DNA of 64,000 nt, taken from NCBI GenBank assembly GCA_030655015.1, contig JAURWJ010000101.1, positions 1 through 64,000 of the forward strand, written 5' to 3'. The position numbers were made by a program, and so were the translations under genes. Position 1 is the first letter of the stretch. Each line of letters starts with the position of its first letter. Source of the stretch: Methylotenera sp. (GTDB lineage: Bacteria; Pseudomonadota; Gammaproteobacteria; Burkholderiales; Methylophilaceae). Positions 1 to 9,177 of this stretch are shown one piece after another. The notes beneath the pieces are model-generated. The model searched no databases. It was not told the origin of the DNA and saw only the letters and a program-made list of their open reading frames with translations.

Positions 1-453
1 ACTTATAATATGCCCATTATTGTTTCTACGCACCCTCGTACAAAAAAGAGGTTGGATACAATGGAGTTGGGCAACCTCAATCCGCATATTCAGTTCCTTA
101 AACCTTTTGGATTCTGCGATTACATCAAATTACAGATGGAAGCGCTGTGTGTGGTATCAGATAGCGGCACAATTTCTGAGGAAGGTTCACTACTCAATTT
201 ACCAGCCATTACTATCCGTAACGCACATGAGCGTCCAGAAGGGATGGATGTTGGTACGCTTATCATGAGTGGTCTCAAAAAAGAGCGTGTGTTAGATGCT
301 GTGCGCGTTATCATTGCTCAACATGACAAAGCTAAACGTGTTATGCAACCAGTTCAGGATTACGAAGCAGGCGCGGTGTCTAAACAACTGCTCCGCGTGG
401 TAATGAGTTATGTGGATTATGTGAATCGTACAGTGTGGTCTAAATCGACTTGA
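1..453 (+). CDS. UDP-N-acetylglucosamine 2-epimerase (WecB/FnlC-like), C-terminal part; 5' end outside window
   Basis: Frame is open to the window edge; motifs SDSGTISEEGSLLNLPAITIRNAHERPEGMDVG typical of the UDP-GlcNAc 2-epimerase C-terminus. Confidence 0.85.
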   Translation, partial: TYNMPIIVSTHPRTKKRLDTMELGNLNPHIQFLKPFGFCDYIKLQMEALCVVSDSGTISEEGSLLNLPAITIRNAHERPEGMDVGTLIMSGLKKERVLDAVRVIIAQHDKAKRVMQPVQDYEAGAVSKQLLRVVMSYVDYVNRTVWSKST

Positions 454-468
454 AGGTAGTCCATTCTT

Positions 469-688
469 AATAACTGGTGTAAGTGGGTTTGTGGGTAAAT
501 CGCTATGTGCGGAGTTGTTTCAAAAAGGGCTGAAAGTACTTGCGACTACACGCTCTGAATGTACTATTTTTGCTCATTTTGAGCAATTGGCAGTCGGATT
601 AATAAATGATGCAACAAGTTGGTCATCTGCGCTACTTGATATAGATTGTATTATCTTAGCTGTTATTAAGTACCAATATAATATGTAG
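469..688 (+). pseudogene. Truncated NAD-dependent sugar epimerase (Rossmann N-terminus only)
   Basis: LITGVSGFVGKSLCAELFQKGLKVLATTR...INDATSWSSALLDIDCII, then a stop where the catalytic half should follow. Confidence 0.6.
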
Positions 689-759
689 CCATTTATTATT
701 AGGTGGGCATTCTGTAGTTAGTTGATGGTAATAAAACAATACGAAGGTACTAAAATAGT

Positions 760-1722
760 ATGAGTAAATCTGAAATGGCAGCATCCGTGACACGTGAAGA
801 TCAGTTCGATGATGAATTGAGCTTACTTGATTTAGTAGCGTTTGTTCGTCGTAATTTTAGTATTTTGCTAGCAACTACACTTATTGGTGGTGTTTTAGGC
901 GGAGTAATCGCATTCAGTGTATCTCCACAATGGGAAGCGAGCGCATTGGTTCGCGTTGGGCAGTTAGGGAATGTTGGTAACATTGGTAATGTTGGTAATG
1001 TTGGTAATGTTGGGAGTCCCATAGAGCTGCCTTTGCAATTAGTGGATCGAATTAAAAGCAAGTCTTTTCAAAATGATGTTTTGAAAAGACTTGGACTGGC
1101 GAATGGCGATGATGACGCTACGGCTAAGTTGTTTCGTGAAACACTTAAAGTTAAATTAGAAAAGTCTGAGTTATTACGCTTGGCTTTGAGAGGAGCGTCT
1201 GCAGATGCAGTTAAATCGCATCTGAGTGCCGTTGTAAATGAGCTGAAAGAGATGCATGGCAGAATGTCGGCGCCGACTATTAATCGTTTGCAGCAGGAGT
1301 TGGCGACGATAGAGTTAGAGTTGAAACGTGCCAGCTTAGAATCTGAGCGATTGAGGAAGTCGTTAGATGGGGCAGGGTTAACAAGTGAAAAAATATTATC
1401 GCAAGCCGCATTGGTGGGTAATTTGCTTCTTGCACGTGAAGGCGAGTTACATGCTTTTCGTGAACGTAAACGTGCAATTGAAGAACAGCTTAGCTTGGAA
1501 CGTACTTTTCCTACAGATGTTCTAGGGCGGATAGAGGTTTCATCAGAGCCTGTTTTCCCTAAAAAATCTCTCTTTATAGTTGTTGGGTTGTTTATTGGTT
1601 TATTTTTAGGCGTTTTTGTTACAGTAATTAGGGCTGCTGTTGTAAAAGAGCGCGTCAGTCAAGTGCACCATCCAACTAGCAACTGGCGAAAATGGTTTTT
1701 TTGTCGTAATTTTGCGTTATAA
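760..1722 (+). CDS. Wzz/chain-length determinant-like membrane protein
   Basis: N- and C-terminal TM segments flanking a coiled-coil region; LLDLVAFVRRNFSILLATTLIGGVLGG N-terminal motif; polysaccharide gene context. Confidence 0.75.
   Translation: MSKSEMAASVTREDQFDDELSLLDLVAFVRRNFSILLATTLIGGVLGGVIAFSVSPQWEASALVRVGQLGNVGNIGNVGNVGNVGSPIELPLQLVDRIKSKSFQNDVLKRLGLANGDDDATAKLFRETLKVKLEKSELLRLALRGASADAVKSHLSAVVNELKEMHGRMSAPTINRLQQELATIELELKRASLESERLRKSLDGAGLTSEKILSQAALVGNLLLAREGELHAFRERKRAIEEQLSLERTFPTDVLGRIEVSSEPVFPKKSLFIVVGLFIGLFLGVFVTVIRAAVVKERVSQVHHPTSNWRKWFFCRNFAL
970..1014 (+). repeat. In-frame 9-bp tandem repeat (aatgttggt x5) encoding NVG/NIG units in the Wzz-like protein
   Basis: Direct reading: aatgttggt aacattggt aatgttggt aatgttggt aatgttggg. 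Confidence 0.9.
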
Positions 1723-1771
1723 AAGTAAAGCTTGCTTTACTTTTATATGGCGAGTAGCTATAGTGTAAATT

Positions 1772-2257
1772 ATGGATATTTTAACAATCGGTGCAATTAT
1801 TAAGAAGGAAAGAACCGCATGCGGCCTTAGTCAAAGGGCTCTGGCTGAGGCTTCTCATGTTTCTAGGGTCACCATTGTGAATCTGGAAAGAGGTAATGTT
1901 GGTGATATAAGCGCGACTAAGCTCTCTGAAATTGCCGAGAATGTTTGCTTGCCAATGTTTTCAACTGGTAAGGCGATGGATTTTATAAAAGTAACACTTG
2001 CTAATATTAATACAAGTTACAAAAGATCCATGTCAGTGTCCGACTTTGAAATGTTTATGCTGAGCGGAAAGATTCAGCTAGGGCTTGAGGGGCAAGTCAT
2101 GCATTTGATTGACGAAACGCCGACCTCTCTGATTGCAGGTGCGGTTAAGCAGCTGTCTGCAAAAAAGCGTATCAATGCTAAGCTGGTTTGGAAAAATCTG
2201 GCGCACGTTGCTGCTGAAATCAAGTCGCCTAACAAGTTTTGGAGTGCAGTTGGCTAA
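1772..2257 (+). CDS. XRE-family HTH protein, probable antitoxin of the downstream nucleotidyltransferase
   Basis: IIKKERTACGLSQRALAEASHVSRVTIVNLERG HTH_3 motif; overlaps the next CDS. Confidence 0.7.
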   Translation: MDILTIGAIIKKERTACGLSQRALAEASHVSRVTIVNLERGNVGDISATKLSEIAENVCLPMFSTGKAMDFIKVTLANINTSYKRSMSVSDFEMFMLSGKIQLGLEGQVMHLIDETPTSLIAGAVKQLSAKKRINAKLVWKNLAHVAAEIKSPNKFWSAVG

Positions 2258-2927
2258 GTTTGAACTGAGTTTTCCAGAAGGCCCATGGAAAGTTCTTCTT
2301 GAGAAGGCGTATAGTCTTTTTGATGCGATTGTTGATGATGGTTTCACGCCACCACTCTGGAGTTTGGGCGGTGGCACGGTGCTCATGTTTCATTATGCAC
2401 ACCGTAGAAGCAAGGATATCGATATTTTTATCCCCGACCCGCAGTTTTTAGGATATATCAATCCTCGTATTGGTGGCCGCGGAGAGGATATTACGTCTGA
2501 ATATAAGGACACTGCAGAATATGTGAAGCTGTTTCTGCCTGAGGGGGAAATTGATTTCGTTGCTTCATCTACCCTAACCAAAAATCCTTTTGAAGAGTAT
2601 CAGGTACTTGGCAGAAATATCCTGCTGGAAACGCCAGTTGAAATCGTAGCAAAGAAAATGTGGCATCGTGGCGATAGAGCAACCGCACGTGATCTGCTGG
2701 ATCTTGCGATGGTAATAGAGCATCACCATAGTGATATATTAGATCATGGTGGCGTATTCGTTAAGAATATCGAAGTGTTCACCAATCAATGTGAGTCAAG
2801 AAAATCTATCATGATGCCTGCGTTTGATGCAATTGAAAAAATAGACTTCAATATGAGCTTTGATGAATGTCTAGAAAGAGTCAATGCACTTAAGATCAAA
2901 CTGCTCAAAATTTCATCGCAGCGATAG
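2244..2927 (+). CDS. AbiEii-like nucleotidyltransferase toxin
   Basis: LWSLGGGTVLMFHYAHRRSKDIDIFI nucleotidyltransferase motif; GTG (or TTG 2250) start overlapping upstream HTH gene. Confidence 0.7.
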   Translation: MQLAKFELSFPEGPWKVLLEKAYSLFDAIVDDGFTPPLWSLGGGTVLMFHYAHRRSKDIDIFIPDPQFLGYINPRIGGRGEDITSEYKDTAEYVKLFLPEGEIDFVASSTLTKNPFEEYQVLGRNILLETPVEIVAKKMWHRGDRATARDLLDLAMVIEHHHSDILDHGGVFVKNIEVFTNQCESRKSIMMPAFDAIEKIDFNMSFDECLERVNALKIKLLKISSQR

Positions 2928-2966
2928 CTGGCAAGTGAATGTTCATTTAGTCTTGGATAATTTATT

Positions 2967-3900
2967 GTGAAAATTTTAGCGGCTGGTGCAAATGGTTTTG
3001 TAGGTAGAGCGCTTTGTGCTGATTTGATAAAGCGAGATTTAGCTGTAGTAGCAGCAGTACGTGAAAAGGCTAGCATTGGAAGTGGTACGCCTATTGTAAT
3101 TTGGTAATATTAATGGTGCCACAAACTGGGCCGAAGCTTTATCTGGTGTAGATGTGGTGATTCACTTAGCTGCGCGCGTGCATGTGATGCATGAGGTTGA
3201 AGCGGATCCTTTGACCGAGTTTCGTAAAGTCAATGTGCTGGGCACGCTTAATTTGGCTAGGCAGGCAGTTAAGGCGGGTGTTAAACGGTTTATTTTTGTA
3301 AGCTCTATAAAAGTTAATGGTGAGCAGACACAGTTCGGTCAGCCTTTTACAGCATTAGATACCCCTAATCCACAAGATGCTTATGGACTATCAAAATATG
3401 AGGCAGAGCAGGCTTTATTAGCATTAGCTAAAGAAACTGGGTTGGAAGTAGTGATTATTAGACCACCGTTGATTTATGGCGCTGGTGTGAAAGCTAATTT
3501 TGCAAGCATGATGCGCACAGTTAAACGTGGTATACCATTACCTTTAGGCGCTATTTATAACAAACGTAGCTTTGTTTATGTCGGTAATTTAGTGAGTTTA
3601 ATCATTAAGTGTATTGATCACCCCAAAGCCGCTAACCAAGTGTTTCTAGTTTCAGATGGGCACGATCTTTCTACTACGGAGTTGTTGCAAGCATGTGCTG
3701 TTGCTTTAGGTGTAAAGTCTAAATTATTATCAGTACCACAAAAAATGATTGAAGTTGGCGCAGCTTTGGTTGGTAAAAAAGCGGTTGCGCAAAGGCTGTG
3801 TGGTAATTTGCAGGTAGATATTACTAAAGCGCGTACATTACTTGGCTGGGAGCCGCCAATATCGGTTGTGGAAGGTTTGAGGCGACCGCACTTGGATTGA
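2967..3900 (+). pseudogene. NAD-dependent epimerase/UDP-glucose 4-epimerase-like gene, frameshifted
   Basis: KILAAGANGFVGRALCADLIKRD in frame 1, then GNINGATNWAEALSGVDVVIHLAARVHVMHEV...YGLSKYEAEQALL in another frame (shift near 3100); the C-terminus also looks shifted. Confidence 0.75.
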
Positions 3901-4071
3901 TTTAAGGTGAATAAGTGATGAAGCGTTCATTTGATTTGTATTGAGTTTTATTTTTGACGGTGTCGCAGATGTCTTACTATTTAAATTTGGCTTTATCAAG
4001 TGTGAATTGAGTGATAGGAAAAATAAACAAGGGTATAATAAAATTCTAGTTAACCATAATTTGGAGTTTAT

Positions 4072-4293
4072 ATGCAATCAGTTGCTATTTTTGAGGCAAA
4101 AGCAAAATTATCAGAACTTGTTAAGTCTAGACATGTGGTTGAAATTACCGTGCATAAAAAGCCAGTGGCAAGGATTTACCCAGTGTTTGAAGAGAGTGAG
4201 GCATTTATGGCTGAGCTAAAAAGGCAGTGTATTATTTCTGAAAATATCACTGAAGATGACGGGTTGGAAGCACTCCAAGATTGGAGCGACTAA
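4072..4293 (+). CDS. Phd/YefM-type antitoxin
   Basis: MQSVAIFEAKAKLSELVKSRHVVEITVHKKPVARIYPV; TAATG overlap with toxin. Confidence 0.75.
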   Translation: MQSVAIFEAKAKLSELVKSRHVVEITVHKKPVARIYPVFEESEAFMAELKRQCIISENITEDDGLEALQDWSD

Positions 4294-4619
4294 TGCACCG
4301 TGGTGAAATATGGACTGCTGCTGGGCGAGAAAAGTTTAGCAACAAGCCTGCCCCTGTTTTGATTGTACAGAGAGATATTTCAATACCTGCACACCAAAGC
4401 ATTATTGTTTGTCGTATTACATCAAATATTGCAGTGTTGCCATTTATGCGCTTGCGTTTACAATCTGGCGACAGCAACGGCTTGTTGCTTGATAGTGACG
4501 TGATGGCAGATAAAGTTCTTACGCTTAGAAAGTCTGATTTAGCGCAAAAATTAGGTAATATTAGCGAAGATGAGTTAGAGCGTTTGGATGAATTATTGCT
4601 TTTTTGGATAGGTTTATAA
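4293..4619 (+). CDS. PemK/MazF-type toxin
   Basis: MHRGEIWTAAG...PAPVLIVQRD...VCRITSN PemK-like signature. Confidence 0.75.
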   Translation: MHRGEIWTAAGREKFSNKPAPVLIVQRDISIPAHQSIIVCRITSNIAVLPFMRLRLQSGDSNGLLLDSDVMADKVLTLRKSDLAQKLGNISEDELERLDELLLFWIGL

Positions 4620-4783
4620 TTTACATCTGCACAGTTTATGGCAATGGGTCGTAATATAATATTGGCACATTAAGCAATGCTGGAAATTGTCGGATCAATA
4701 GATGATATGAAACGGATTGGACAGCAGCATTGCGCGAAGGCTGGCTAGTGAAACAAGCACTATTGCAGCTATTATTTTAGCGC

Positions 4784-5065
4784 TTATCGTATTGCAGCAG
4801 CTTTATAAACTGAGTTACGTTCTCGCTTACCTACGGCAATTACTAACACGATGAGTTCATGGTCTTTAACTTGATAAACAAGCCTGCAGCCAATGCTTTT
4901 AAATTTTATTTTATAACGATCTTCATGCCCATGCAATTTGGCTGATTGAACTCGCGGCATTTCTAGACGTTCTTCAAGCTTTTTTTTGAATTGCGCCTGT
5001 ATGTTACGATCTAACTTTTCCCATTCTTTAAGCGACACTTCTAAAAAGGCTAATTCATAGGTCAT
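4784..5065 (-). CDS. RelE/ParE-family toxin
   Basis: MTYELAFLEVSLKEWEKLD...LHGHEDRYKIKFKSIGCRLVYQVKDHELIVLVIAVGKRE. Confidence 0.85.
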   Translation of the reverse strand: MTYELAFLEVSLKEWEKLDRNIQAQFKKKLEERLEMPRVQSAKLHGHEDRYKIKFKSIGCRLVYQVKDHELIVLVIAVGKRERNSVYKAAAIR

Positions 5066-5303
5066 TTAAATTGACTTTAATTATTTTTTCATTCGCACGT
5101 GCGTCTGCTAAAGCGTTTAATTCTAAATCTTCAATTTTATCCATCAGGGCTTCATACGCTCTTGCTGGCACACAATAAAAAACGGGCTCATTTCGATTAA
5201 GAATCGCTATGGCAAAACCATCGCCTGCAGCGACTGTTCCCATTGGATTTCTCTTTAGTTCAGAAACGCTGGCGGTCATTTCAGTTAAGACTAAACTAGA
5301 CAT
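5055..5303 (-). CDS. Phd/RelB-type antitoxin
   Basis: SVSELKRNPMGTVAAGDGFAIAILNRNEPVFYCVPARAYEAL; overlaps the RelE gene. Confidence 0.8.
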   Translation of the reverse strand: MSSLVLTEMTASVSELKRNPMGTVAAGDGFAIAILNRNEPVFYCVPARAYEALMDKIEDLELNALADARANEKIIKVNLNDL

Positions 5304-5704
5304 GGCTGCTCCTTTGTTAGTTGTATGTTTTTTTAAGAGTGCTAATTATAGCGCCTTTAAAAGTTCTTTTAAGTGCAGAGTAAAGGTAAGCTTGAAGTTT
5401 TTTTATTGCACGTACATTGGGTGCGTCTTTGTGACTAAATATAGGTGTGAGGTATTCACTAAAGCCATCTTAGACGAGTTGCGTGCGTCCGATATTTGCG
5501 GCGGTGTGCAAAGACTTTGAGGCGGTGCAAACACCAATTGGCCTGAATACATGATGAGAAACCATAGAGAGAAAACTCCAGTTTTTCAAAAAACTCATAT
5601 TCAAGTCGGTGACACCCCTAAACATACTATTTTTTATTTTAGATCAATCTGTTATATACTTGTTTTGTGAAAATTGCCAGACACTACTGATTGCCATTTT
5701 AAAA

Positions 5705-5812
5705 ATAAAAAAATTGATCGCAGATACTAATGACTTTGTTGGGCAAACACTTTGTGCTGTATGCTTAAATGATTGCGTTTTGTTCACGGGCAAGTGTTCT
5801 CTTCAAGTTTGA
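5705..5812 (+). pseudogene. Remnant of sugar epimerase N-terminus
   Basis: KIKKLIADTNDFVGQTLCAVCLNDCVLFTG resembles the MKxLxTGANGFVGxxLC Rossmann start in nearby epimerase genes, then a stop. Confidence 0.45.
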
Positions 5813-5883
5813 TAATTAGAAATGCCGAAGAATGGCGTTTTTGTTGTTACAATATCTCAATTATGAGTATTGGGAAGTGTCTT

Positions 5884-6174
5884 ATGAAACCATCTGAAGC
5901 CCTCAACTCACACCGCGAAGCAATCCGCCAAGTGGTGGAATTGCACCGTGCTAGTAACGCGCGCGTGTTTGGCTCTGTTATTCATGGTGATGATACCGAG
6001 ACCAGTGATCTTGACCTTTTAATTGACCCCACACAGGAGACTACGTTGCTGGACATTGGGGCTATTCGCTATAAGCTTAATAAGCTTCTTGGCGTACCAG
6101 TTGATGTGCTGACGCCGAAAGCGCTTCCTGAGTCTTTTCGTGCCCACGTGCTTGCAGAGGCCGTTTTAGTATGA
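5884..6174 (+). CDS. MntA-type minimal nucleotidyltransferase antitoxin
   Basis: ARVFGSVIHGDDTETSDLDLLID (GSxxx..DxDxx motif); 4-bp overlap with HEPN gene. Confidence 0.85.
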   Translation: MKPSEALNSHREAIRQVVELHRASNARVFGSVIHGDDTETSDLDLLIDPTQETTLLDIGAIRYKLNKLLGVPVDVLTPKALPESFRAHVLAEAVLV

Positions 6175-6533
6175 GTCGCGATAAACAACGACTGCAAGAC
6201 TACTTATCTCATATTATCCAAGCCATACAGCGTATTCAGCACTACACGGAAGACATTGATGGACTTGGCTTTCTACAAAACGAAATGGTGCAAGATGCTG
6301 TCATTCGCAACATTGAGATTATCGGTGAAGCGAGCAATAACATTCAAAAACACTTTACTGAATTTGCAGAATCGCACCCGCAGTTACCTTTGGCATTTGC
6401 TTATGAGATGCGTAACGCGGTGGCTCACGGTTATTTCAAAGTCGATTTTGAAATCGTTTGGAAAACCATCCAAAATGACTTACCTGAATTAGATCAACAA
6501 ACCAAAGCTGTTCTACAGCAGTTGATCGGCTAG
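6171..6533 (+). CDS. HepT-like HEPN (DUF86) toxin
   Basis: RNIEIIGEASNNI...AYEMRNAVAHGYFKVDFEIVW: Rx4-6H HEPN motif. Confidence 0.85.
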   Translation: MSRDKQRLQDYLSHIIQAIQRIQHYTEDIDGLGFLQNEMVQDAVIRNIEIIGEASNNIQKHFTEFAESHPQLPLAFAYEMRNAVAHGYFKVDFEIVWKTIQNDLPELDQQTKAVLQQLIG

Positions 6534-6612
6534 CCCACTTGCTTAAATCAGTAATGTGCCGCAACAATTTCCCAATGAGCAATATCATAGTTAGAGTAAG
6601 TTTTTAGCAATC

Positions 6613-6842
6613 ATGAAAGGTTTAATTACGGGCGTAACTGGCTTCGTAAGCTAAAATTTTATGGTCGCAAAAGCCCGTATGCAGAACGAAGGTGAGACAG
6701 TGCTATGTGCAACTCGTTATGGGAATGTGATGGCATCGCGTGGTTCTGTTTCCATTATTTGCGTCACAACTCAAAGAGGGCAAGCCACTGACGGTGACAG
6801 ACTCGAATATGACTCGCTTTTTTACGCGCTAACCGATAAATC
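6613..6842 (+). pseudogene. Decayed UDP-GlcNAc 4,6-dehydratase (FnlA/CapD-type) remnant
   Basis: MKGLITGVTGFVS*, then AKARMQNEGETVLCATRYGNVMASRGSV, then in another frame SQLKEGKPLTVTDSNMTRFF. Confidence 0.75.
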
Positions 6843-6926
6843 TTACCTAGTGGTACAGCCATCCATTGACAATAAAACTAATAGCGCATACATTCCACAT
6901 ATAGCACATATATAAAGGATTAAGTC

Positions 6927-7157
6927 ATGTCACAATTACATTTTTACGTGCCTGACGAAGTTGAAATACAAATTCGCATTAAAGCAAAACAGGCCAATTT
7001 ACCTCTTTCTAAATATCTGGCAGATCTGGTTAAACGCGAAACAGGCGCACAAAACCAATGGCCAGCGGGTTATTTTGAGCTATTTGACGCTTGGCAAGGC
7101 GAGCCGCAGACAAGACCCGCTGAATTAGCGATGGAAACAAGGCAGAGCTTCAATTGA
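6927..7157 (+). CDS. VapB-like antitoxin
   Basis: Short gene directly upstream of and overlapping a PIN toxin; IQIRIKAKQANLPLSKYLADLVKRE ribbon-helix-helix-like. Confidence 0.65.
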   Translation: MSQLHFYVPDEVEIQIRIKAKQANLPLSKYLADLVKRETGAQNQWPAGYFELFDAWQGEPQTRPAELAMETRQSFN

Positions 7158-7555
7158 TCCATTTGCTGGATACTAATGCCTGCATTCAATTATGGCAGCG
7201 CAAAAATCTGATTGCGCGCAGGCATTTCACACAACACCATCCCGCAGATATTGCACTATGCAGCGTAGTAAAAGCAGAGCTGTTATTTGGTGCGCTTCGC
7301 AGCGAACAAAAAGAAAGCAATCTGCAACTGTTACAAAAACTATTTGCGCCATTGCATAGCTTTGAATTTGACGATAACGCCGCCGAACATTACGCACAAA
7401 TACGCGCAGACCTCACCGTTCAAGGTAATTTAATCGGCGCGAATGATTTAATGATAGCCGCTATAGCACGCGCCAATAAAGTGACACTTATTACCCACAA
7501 CACTGGTGAGTTTAGTAGAGTGCAAGGCTTGCTCATTGAAGACTGGGAAGTTTAG
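7154..7555 (+). CDS. VapC PIN-domain toxin
   Basis: LLDTNACIQLW...VVKAELLFGA...IGANDLMIAAIARANKVTLITHNTGEFSRV. Confidence 0.9.
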   Translation: MIHLLDTNACIQLWQRKNLIARRHFTQHHPADIALCSVVKAELLFGALRSEQKESNLQLLQKLFAPLHSFEFDDNAAEHYAQIRADLTVQGNLIGANDLMIAAIARANKVTLITHNTGEFSRVQGLLIEDWEV

Positions 7556-7628
7556 ATGGTTGTCCTTTCTAATTGAAAAATAAGGTTAGGATGGGGGTAG
7601 GGTAGCGAAAGGTGGCATTTTCACCCCC

Positions 7629-7731
7629 TCCCTAGCCCTCCCCCTACAAAGGGGGAGGGAATATGATGCCGCCGGGTTACGTGCCGAGATCGGACTCCCT
7701 AGCCCTCCCCTACAAAGGGAGAGGGAATATG
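7629..7731. repeat. Two copies of a palindromic repeat: tccctagccctcccc(c)tacaaaggg(g)gagggaatatg
   Basis: Near-identical copies at ~7629-7665 and ~7695-7731, each an imperfect hairpin. Confidence 0.8.
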
Positions 7732-7844
7732 GGCGGCTTGGCTGGTATGGCGTAGCTTGTTATTAAACAAGACCTTCTCGCTAAACACTTGAGACTGTGA
7801 GAAAATTCGGATATAAACTCCGAATTTTCATATATAATATTTTA

Positions 7845-9023
7845 ATGATTTTACGAACACGTCATCTTGAGTTGCTAAAGCGACAGCTTGTCAATTTTCC
7901 TGTGGTTGCTATTTTGGGAGCACGGCAAGTTGGCAAAACCACGCTTGCAAGGCAGTTGGAGGATGGTTGGGATGGCCCTAAGCGCCATTTTGATCTAGAG
8001 GATCCTGATGATCAGGCGCGCCTTGCTGATCCAGCTTTTGTCCTGCGGGAGTTGAAGGGCTTAGTGGTGCTGGACGAGATTCAGCTTCGCCCGGATATTT
8101 TTCCATTGTTGCGAGTGTTAGCGGATAGACCTAATATGCCAGCTCGCTTCTTACTCCTTGGTAGTGCGGCTCCTGAATTATTGAAACATACCGCCGAGAG
8201 TCTGGCAGGTCGAGTTGTCTTTCACGAGTTGAGTGGGCTAGCGTTGGATGAAATTGCGCCATTTGCCACTGAACCTGATTGGCTGGATACACGTTGGCTG
8301 CGTGGAGGGTTTCCGCGTGCTTTGCTCGCGAACGATATACAGCTTAGCCGTGAGTGGCGTGAAGCGTTTATTCGCACATATCTTGAGCGCGATTTGCCGC
8401 AATTAGGCATTCATCTGCCAGCGCTGACACTGCGCCGCTTTTGGACCATGCTGGCGCATTACCACGGGCAAACTTGGAATGGAAGTGAGTTGGCTCGGGC
8501 TTTGGGTGTGAGTGACAAGACTGTGTCGCGCTATCTGGATATTCTGGAGGGGACATTCATGGCGTTTCGTTTGGCGCCTTGGCATGCAAACATCGGCAAG
8601 CGCGAAGTTAAAGCTCCTAAAGTCTATGTGGCGGATACTGGCTTGCTGCATAGCTTGCTGGGAATCGGCGAAAGAGATGCTTTGCTGGCGCACCCTAAAT
8701 GTGGCGCTTCTTGGGAAGGTTTTGTTTTGCGAGAGATCATACGCCAGACTGGGGCAAAGCGCGATGAGGCATTTTTCTGGGGAGTACACGGTGGCGCAGA
8801 GCTGGATTTGCTAATCCTTCAGAATGGCCGTCGCTTGGGGTTTGAAATAAAATTAACAAAATCGCCACAGGTAACCGCGTCGATGCGTTCGGCAAAAACA
8901 GCTTTGGGGCTAGATCATTTGTATGTGATGTGCCACGGCGAGGGTGAGCTCTGGCCATTGACGGAGGGAGTGACTGCTGTTCCTGCGGCTTGTATGGCTT
9001 CGGAGCAGTGGCTCAAGCTATAG
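7845..9023 (+). CDS. AAA ATPase with DUF4143
   Basis: GARQVGKTTLARQL Walker A; VLDEIQLRPDIFPLLRVLAD; C-terminal GFEIKL PD-(D/E)xK-like motif. Confidence 0.85.
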   Translation: MILRTRHLELLKRQLVNFPVVAILGARQVGKTTLARQLEDGWDGPKRHFDLEDPDDQARLADPAFVLRELKGLVVLDEIQLRPDIFPLLRVLADRPNMPARFLLLGSAAPELLKHTAESLAGRVVFHELSGLALDEIAPFATEPDWLDTRWLRGGFPRALLANDIQLSREWREAFIRTYLERDLPQLGIHLPALTLRRFWTMLAHYHGQTWNGSELARALGVSDKTVSRYLDILEGTFMAFRLAPWHANIGKREVKAPKVYVADTGLLHSLLGIGERDALLAHPKCGASWEGFVLREIIRQTGAKRDEAFFWGVHGGAELDLLILQNGRRLGFEIKLTKSPQVTASMRSAKTALGLDHLYVMCHGEGELWPLTEGVTAVPAACMASEQWLKL

Positions 9024-9177
9024 AATTGCTAGGTAATCTCCCCATTATTAACTGCAGTTAAAAGTAGAAACTAAGGCGCCAGGTATATAAATTGATCGTT
9101 TTATGAAAAGTTAAATAGTTTGCAGTCACTTAATTTTGCCTGTATATTTAATTATTGTTAATTTGGCAGGCAAAAAA

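Noticed and set aside
970-1014. CRISPR-like short repeats
   Set aside because: 9-bp units without spacers, in frame inside a coding gene; no cas genes in the window.
8403-8789. 128-aa minus-strand ORF
   Set aside because: Antisense to the DUF4143 ATPase, with no domain motif.
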